This document shows positions 6,740 to 10,684 of a stretch of 10,684 nt of DNA, piece after piece. The translations under genes and the position numbers were made by a program. How positions within the stretch are numbered: position 1 is the stretch's first letter; each line of letters starts with the position of its first letter. The notes under the pieces were generated by a model. The model saw only the letters and a program-made list of their open reading frames with translations, had not been told where the DNA came from and did not search any database. This DNA is from Caryophanales bacterium (GTDB taxonomy: Bacteria > Bacillota_I > Bacilli_A > RF39 > UBA660): positions 1-10,684 of the forward strand of contig JAEEZV010000010.1 in assembly GCA_016291995.1 (NCBI GenBank), given 5' to 3'.

Positions 6740-7780
6740 TTATATTAAACTCTTAATTATAGGTATCTTTTTCAAAATATATGAACTTATCACAGATGTC
6801 GCGTAAATAACAATTGTTATTACCGGTATAGCCCACAATGGATTATAATCAGTAATATTTATATTATCTTTAATCAAGAACAAGAATATAGCATGTATTA
6901 AATATACTCCAAAAGATAATCCTCCCAAAGTTTCTATATGTTTACTCTTAAATTTCTTTTCATTAATTAAAATAAGAATAAACATTGAAAATGATTCAAG
7001 TATTATTAGTATTCCTCTATACCATAACATTGTCGTAGTAAGTTTGTTATTACTAACTGATAAGAAATAAGTAAGTGTTGCCATAATCAAAACACTTAAA
7101 ATATATGTCATAATACACCAAAAATTATATTTCTTTTCTAACTTTATATTTTTAATTCTCTCATAAATAATATGTCCACATACAAAATATCCTAAATAGT
7201 ATGCCGCATTTATTAATGGTATTGGATATAACACTTCCAAAGTATGTCCTGTTATTGCTTTAATAACTGGTGTATAAATAATTGATAATCCACATATACT
7301 TACCCAAAGTATCATAAATAAATTTTCTTCTTCACGTGTTAAATTCTTACACATTTTTTGAATAAAAGGTAAAGCTATATATAATCCAATTATCGCATAC
7401 ATAAACCATAGATGTTTAGATGTATATTCCGTATTAAATAATGTATAAAATATTGCTTTGACAATATTATTACTTCCACCTCTAATAACATTGATAACAA
7501 AATATATAATGCTCCAGAAAGCTAAAATAATAATAAATTTCTTAATTCTCTTTAAATATTTACCCCTCGAGTATTCCCCATTTATAAGAAGAGCTCCACT
7601 AATCATAAAGAATATTGGTACACATATTCTAGCAATAGAATTATATAATGCTCCCACAAAGAAAGAAGTATTACTAATATGCCCATAACTACGTATGAAT
7701 ATATTAGATACATGTATCATTAATGTTAAAAATATTGCTATTATTCTCATAAATTCAATACTCAAATTCTTTTCTTTCAC
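6740..7780 (-). CDS. Acyltransferase 3 family membrane protein (OafA/WecH-like)
   Basis: This 346-residue, roughly ten-helix membrane protein belongs to the family that O-acylates (often acetylates) surface polysaccharides, teichoic acids or lipids. Helix 1 carries the family's Arg12 and His23 ('EFMRIIAIFLTLMIHVSN'), with His23 the expected acyl-transfer residue. 'ARICVPIFFMISGALLI' (about 51-67), 'KHLWFMYAIIGLYIALPFI' (about 122-140) and 'GGLSFGVYLIHAIFLF' near the C-terminus are all characteristic. The WxMYxIIGLYLxxPF block is closest to the WecH/YiaH branch. There is no fused SGNH domain. The acceptor is unknown. The start is GTG at 7778-7780, with AGGTGG four bases upstream. This site overlaps the stop codon of the preceding ART-like gene (8-base gap), so translation is probably coupled and the two are one operon, ended by the hairpin at 6706-6732. 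Confidence 0.9.
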   Translation of the reverse strand: MKEKNLSIEFMRIIAIFLTLMIHVSNIFIRSYGHISNTSFFVGALYNSIARICVPIFFMISGALLINGEYSRGKYLKRIKKFIIILAFWSIIYFVINVIRGGSNNIVKAIFYTLFNTEYTSKHLWFMYAIIGLYIALPFIQKMCKNLTREEENLFMILWVSICGLSIIYTPVIKAITGHTLEVLYPIPLINAAYYLGYFVCGHIIYERIKNIKLEKKYNFWCIMTYILSVLIMATLTYFLSVSNNKLTTTMLWYRGILIILESFSMFILILINEKKFKSKHIETLGGLSFGVYLIHAIFLFLIKDNINITDYNPLWAIPVITIVIYATSVISSYILKKIPIIKSLI

Positions 7781-7788
7781 ACTACCAC

Positions 7789-8562
7789 CTACCTTGTATA
7801 TCCCGATTTTCCAATTAGTTCATTGTATCCATTATCATCTACATATATTTGAAACGAATCCAAATCTACTGAATAAAATTTTTCTTCTCTTAGATCAGCC
7901 GGTAATACCTTAATACCATCTCCGACCATTTCTTTAACCATACTAACTTTATCCGCTGGTACCAATATACATGATATTAATTCCTTAGGAAAATGATTTT
8001 TAACTCCAATTTCTGGTAATTCAGAAGGTGCTGGTTTCCGATACGTTTTCCTTATATTATCTAAAGATGTTCCAATAACTACTGGAAATGCATTTTCATT
8101 GCTATTAACAATTGCATAGTCTATCGCAACATCTAATACATCTGTGAAACTAACAAAGTCTCTTCCTCTATTTCTAGACCACTCTTCGCCAGTTCCTATG
8201 CTAAGTCCATCTGTAATTGATTTATCATAACTATTTAATCCATATTTTAAAATACTAGGTAGTGCCATACTTGATGTACCATGATAATAAATAACGTTAT
8301 CTTTCCCAAGCTCATCAAATGTATTTGGATTAGTAACTAACTGATATGCTACCCCTGCTCTTCTTTTAGCCTCCATTAACTCATCATTTCTACCATAGTG
8401 TCCAAATATATCATATCCTTGGTAACCGCCACCATACAAAATACCAGATAATTTCTCTCTCATATCATCATCCTTAGCCAAAGAAAGAAAATAATTACAA
8501 AGTTCTGGGTATCCAGACAATTCCATTATTTGTTCAATATCATATTCAGAATAATTCTCCAT
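7789..8562 (-). CDS. Uncharacterised protein with ADP-ribosyltransferase-like HGTS motif
   Basis: This 257-residue protein has no signal peptide or membrane segment, so it is probably cytosolic. Residues 1-85 look helical and match nothing I know. From residue 90 there is 'VIYYHGTSSMALPSILKYGL', followed by 'SIGTGEEWSRNRGRDFVSFTDVLDVAIDYA' and 'PEIGVKNHFPKELISCILVP'. A Tyr-His-Gly-Thr-Ser strand, a helix ending in Ile-Leu-x-x-Gly-Leu, and then a Ser-Phe-Thr-Asp plus Tyr-Ala stretch are the pattern of the PARP/KptA-like ADP-ribosyltransferase fold. In that fold the His binds NAD or the ribose. A closing Glu (Glu184 is a candidate) is not certain. That reading is inference; it might instead be a non-catalytic relative. 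The ATG at 8560-8562 follows AGGTGG (8569-8574). It is the first gene of a two-gene operon with the acyltransferase and has its own promoter. Confidence 0.72.
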   Translation of the reverse strand: MENYSEYDIEQIMELSGYPELCNYFLSLAKDDDMREKLSGILYGGGYQGYDIFGHYGRNDELMEAKRRAGVAYQLVTNPNTFDELGKDNVIYYHGTSSMALPSILKYGLNSYDKSITDGLSIGTGEEWSRNRGRDFVSFTDVLDVAIDYAIVNSNENAFPVVIGTSLDNIRKTYRKPAPSELPEIGVKNHFPKELISCILVPADKVSMVKEMVGDGIKVLPADLREEKFYSVDLDSFQIYVDDNGYNELIGKSGYTR

Positions 8563-8580
8563 ACCATACCACCTATTTTA

Positions 8581-8589
8581 ATTATATCA
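8581..8589 (-). promoter_or_regulatory. Extended -10 promoter of the ART-like/acyltransferase operon
   Basis: On the minus strand, TGATATAAT is a perfect TATAAT (8581-8586) with the TGn extension. No convincing -35 exists, because the expected place lies within the sufU terminator. Transcription would start near 8574, at the edge of the AGGTGG ribosome binding site. Confidence 0.65.
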
Positions 8590-8590
8590 T

Positions 8591-8615
8591 AAAAAAAGAA
8601 TAAATTATTCTTTTT
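8591..8615 (-). terminator. Rho-independent terminator of the suf operon
   Basis: A 9 bp stem (8593-8601 with 8607-8615, AAAAAGAAT against ATTCTTTTT) has a 5-base loop and on the minus strand ends in seven Ts (8591-8597). The stem has only one G-C pair, so it is weaker than the others here. The sufU stop codon (8605-8607) falls at the loop and arm junction. Confidence 0.7.
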
Positions 8616-9030
8616 CATTATCAAGAATTTTATTTATTCCTCTTATAAATAAAGTTGCGCATGTCTTTCTAGAAGGTTGTTTATACATATCTTCATAAAC
8701 ATTAGCTTCGCCTAACATATCCTTATCGTATTCCCCTTCTTCAATCATATTAAAGTAATTCTTAATTATTTCTTTTGCTTCATCAATACTCTTACCAACA
8801 AGCATATTACTTAATATTGAAGTACTAGATATTGCTATGACACAAGCCTCTCCTTCAAATTTAATATCTTCAATTTTATCTTCCTTTAATTTAACATAAA
8901 TATCAATATTATCAATACAACTTTGATTATTACTATTTATCTTAATGTATCCATCACTATCAGGTATCCCTCTATTCTTTGGATTACTATAATTATCTAA
9001 AATAATAGCTCTTTTCATATCATTATCCAT
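8605..9030 (-). CDS. sufU: SufU-type iron-sulfur cluster assembly protein
   Basis: 141 residues. In Bacillota, SufU is a zinc protein that accepts the persulfide sulfur from SufS and passes it to the SufBCD scaffold; it looks like IscU. The zinc/sulfur ligands are all present: Cys38 and Asp40 ('NQSCID'), Cys63 ('FEGEACVIAISS') and Cys124 ('RKTCATL'). 'NYSNPKNRG' (13-21) is the N-terminal signature. The longer spacing between the second and third Cys, and the R-K-T-C-A-T-L ending, mark SufU rather than IscU. The usual C-G-D is C-I-D here and the usual G-x-G-C is G-E-A-C. The start is ATG at 9028-9030, which shares one base with the sufS stop (TAATG) and follows GGGAGG (9041-9046). A TTG further upstream was not chosen. 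It is the last gene of the operon, before a hairpin that contains its stop codon. Confidence 0.93.
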   Translation of the reverse strand: MDNDMKRAIILDNYSNPKNRGIPDSDGYIKINSNNQSCIDNIDIYVKLKEDKIEDIKFEGEACVIAISSTSILSNMLVGKSIDEAKEIIKNYFNMIEEGEYDKDMLGEANVYEDMYKQPSRKTCATLFIRGINKILDNEKE

Positions 9031-10229
9031 TATAGTATTTCCTCCCAAATATTCTTACTATTTTTAAGCACATTAATAAGTAAATCAATTTCTTCTTTCG
9101 TATTATAAAAACTTAAACTAACTCTAACTGTATTAGCTACATCAAAGATATCTTTAGTCATTTTAGCACAATGATTTCCAGCTCTGACACATATCTTATA
9201 TTTATCTAAATATATTGCTGTATCTTGGCTAAATACGCCTTCAATATTAAATGCTACGATGCTTCCCTTATTCGTCTTATTATATATCTTTATAAAATCC
9301 AACTTTTTAAGTTTATCAATTAAATAATCCTTAAGACTTCTCTCATAATTACGAATTTTTTCAAGTCCTATCTTATTTATATATCTAATACATTCACTAA
9401 GTCCTAAAACTCCTTCGATATTAGGTGTCCCAGCTTCCAGTCTATCTGGTACATCCTTAAGCTCAATATATCCATCCTTATTGAATATCGCATTCATTCC
9501 ACCACCATAATTAAGTGGTTTCATTTCCTTAAGTAAATCAAATTTACCATATAAAACTCCAATACCGGTAGGTCCATACATTTTATGTCCAGAAAATGCT
9601 AAAAAGTCGACATCCATATCCGTAACATTAATATATTCATGTGCTACACTTTGGGCAGCATCTACGACAAATAATATATCGTGATTATGACATACTCTAG
9701 CTATCTTCTTAATATCTCTAACATCTCCGATTACATTTGTCATATGTGCCAAAGATACCACTTTTGTCCTATTTGTAATAACACTCTCTAAATTATCTAT
9801 ACTTACTTCATTATTCTTATTAAGTGGAATATATTTAACTACTACCCCAATTTCTTCACTCAATACAAACCAAGGTAATACATTAGAAGCATGTTCCATC
9901 TCAGTTATTAATATTTCATCACCCTTTTTAAGATGATTACGAAAATAACCAAAAGCAATCATATTTAATGATTCAGTAGTTCCTTTAGTAAATACTATTT
10001 CACTACTATGACCTGCCCCAATAAAATCCTTAACAAGTCTTCTTGTATCTTCATATAATCCACTAACTTTTAAACTATTTTCATAATCTCCCCTATGAAT
10101 ATTAGATGTATATTCATTGTAATACTTTAAAATAGCATCTCTAACTGAATCCGGTTTTAATGTTGTAGCTCCATTATCAAAATAGACCATATTACTATCT
10201 CTTAAAATAGTAAAATCTTCTCTATTCAT
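9030..10229 (-). CDS. sufS: Cysteine desulfurase SufS
   Basis: This 399-residue cytosolic PLP enzyme (aminotransferase class V, group II desulfurase) takes sulfur from cysteine, releases alanine and holds the sulfur as a persulfide for SufU. The PLP lysine is Lys216 in 'FSGHKMYGPTGIGVLYG'. 'FTKGTTESLNM' (80-90), 'EMEHASNVLPW' with His113, and 'FVVDAAQSVAH' with Asp190 and Gln193 form the cofactor pocket. The active cysteine is Cys354 in 'VRAGNHCAK', the short-loop arrangement of SufS rather than the longer IscS/NifS loop. 'LEAGTPNIEGVLGL' is also typical. Length is normal. The ATG at 10227-10229 follows GGAGGTGA (10234-10241), whose TGA is the stop codon of sufD four bases before the start. 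The stop overlaps the sufU start by one base (TAATG), so the three genes are translationally coupled. Confidence 0.97.
   Translation of the reverse strand: MNREDFTILRDSNMVYFDNGATTLKPDSVRDAILKYYNEYTSNIHRGDYENSLKVSGLYEDTRRLVKDFIGAGHSSEIVFTKGTTESLNMIAFGYFRNHLKKGDEILITEMEHASNVLPWFVLSEEIGVVVKYIPLNKNNEVSIDNLESVITNRTKVVSLAHMTNVIGDVRDIKKIARVCHNHDILFVVDAAQSVAHEYINVTDMDVDFLAFSGHKMYGPTGIGVLYGKFDLLKEMKPLNYGGGMNAIFNKDGYIELKDVPDRLEAGTPNIEGVLGLSECIRYINKIGLEKIRNYERSLKDYLIDKLKKLDFIKIYNKTNKGSIVAFNIEGVFSQDTAIYLDKYKICVRAGNHCAKMTKDIFDVANTVRVSLSFYNTKEEIDLLINVLKNSKNIWEEIL
9041..9046 (-). promoter_or_regulatory. Ribosome binding site deciding the sufU start
   Basis: GGGAGG, inside the end of sufS, lies 10 bases before the ATG at 9030. 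It overlaps the alternative in-frame TTG at 9048, which makes that earlier start unlikely. Confidence 0.75.
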
Positions 10230-10233
10230 ATAT

Positions 10234-10684
10234 TCACCTCCAATACGTATTTATAACTGACATAATCTTTTCTCTTAAATCGATATCTAATCCTACATTA
10301 GAAAATAAATATCCCTTAACTAATAGTTTAATACTATCACTATAACTTATTCCCTTACTCATAAGATAAAATATATCTTCATCCTTAAATCTTCCAATAA
10401 TAGATCCATGCTTAGCTTCAACATCCTCTAAATCTATAAACATATTAGGTGATATTTTAGCATCTGCATCATCCATTGTAACTATTCTTGTATTTTGATT
10501 TAATTTACTACCTGTAGCCTTTTTAACTACATTACTATTAATCGTATAATGTATCTTACTATTCTTAAGAGCTAGTGATTTATTAATTATATTACTCTCT
10601 GTTTCCTTGTCATTATGATTTACATTTACCAAGTATTCTTCACTACCTCTACATATATTAGAAAACTTAAAATCTATTTTACAA
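10234..10684 (-). CDS. sufD: SufD, FeS assembly scaffold subunit (partial, 5' end outside window)
   Basis: The last 149 residues are present, reading open to the right edge of the window; the true start is outside, and the TTG at 10632 is only an internal codon. The sequence is the end of the SufB/SufD beta-helix and the C-terminal helical part. 'ISPNMFIDLEDVEAKHGSIIGRF' is followed by 'DEDIFYLMSKGISYSDSIKLLVKGYL', which matches the conserved FYL-SRGI/A-xLL-xGF block. The 'KHG' with His (codon 10408-10410) favours SufD over SufB, which has HEA there. SufD with SufB and the ATPase SufC builds Fe-S clusters. The stop TGA sits in the ribosome binding site of sufS, four bases before its ATG. SufB-like paralogy makes the D versus B choice likely, not certain. 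TGA as the stop shows standard decoding. Confidence 0.85.
   Translation of the reverse strand, partial: CKIDFKFSNICRGSEEYLVNVNHNDKETESNIINKSLALKNSKIHYTINSNVVKKATGSKLNQNTRIVTMDDADAKISPNMFIDLEDVEAKHGSIIGRFKDEDIFYLMSKGISYSDSIKLLVKGYLFSNVGLDIDLREKIMSVINTYWR

Noticed and set aside
7458..7913. Two short plus-strand open frames (7458-7688, 7695-7913)
   Set aside because: Both are antisense to the acyltransferase and ART-like genes, with no Shine-Dalgarno sequence or recognisable motif.
10630..10632. TTG at 10632 as the start of the sufD gene
   Set aside because: The frame stays open to the window edge with SufD-like sequence, so the TTG is an internal Leu codon of a cut gene.

Overview
This is a compact, strongly AT-rich bacterial window, with many Asn, Ile, Lys and Tyr codons. 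It has strong GGAGG-type ribosome binding sites, Firmicutes-style promoters and a Bacillus-type SUF iron-sulfur cluster locus (sufS-sufU). TGA is used as a normal stop (partial sufD gene) and Trp is TGG, so the Mycoplasma code does not apply. A complete D-Ala-D-Ala ligase implies peptidoglycan. The best fit is an uncultured low-GC member of the Bacillota, of the kind common in gut metagenomes. The exact order cannot be fixed from this sequence.

Layout. Every gene except ddl is on the minus strand. (1) 1-529: 5' part of an ABC transporter substrate-binding protein, cut by the window edge. (2) 601-1053: mscL. (3) 1106-2125: a two-membrane-segment envelope protein resembling DUF5305. (4) 2182-3078: a sugar-phosphate-type nucleotidyltransferase. 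(5) 3169-4086, plus strand: ddl, divergent from gene 4. (6) 4096-6657: a PMCA-like P2-type calcium ATPase, convergent with ddl. (7) 6740-7780 and 7789-8562: a tightly coupled pair, an acyltransferase-3 membrane protein preceded by a protein with an ADP-ribosyltransferase-like HGTS motif. (8) 8605-10684: sufU, sufS and the 3' part of sufD, the end of a SUF operon running in from the right.

How they fit together. sufD, sufS and sufU are one translationally coupled unit for iron-sulfur cluster assembly, closed by a terminator after sufU. Most of the rest looks like single-gene envelope and membrane functions: osmotic safety valve, cell-wall precursor synthesis, calcium export, surface acylation and solute uptake. 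Most are separately transcribed, with very short leaders (the -10 box lies only about 6 to 14 bases before the Shine-Dalgarno sequence). Four rho-independent terminator hairpins incorporate the stop codon of the gene they end. No intergenic gap exceeds about 90 bases, and no RNA gene, mobile element or CRISPR array was seen. The item most worth following up is the ART-like gene coupled to the acyltransferase gene.
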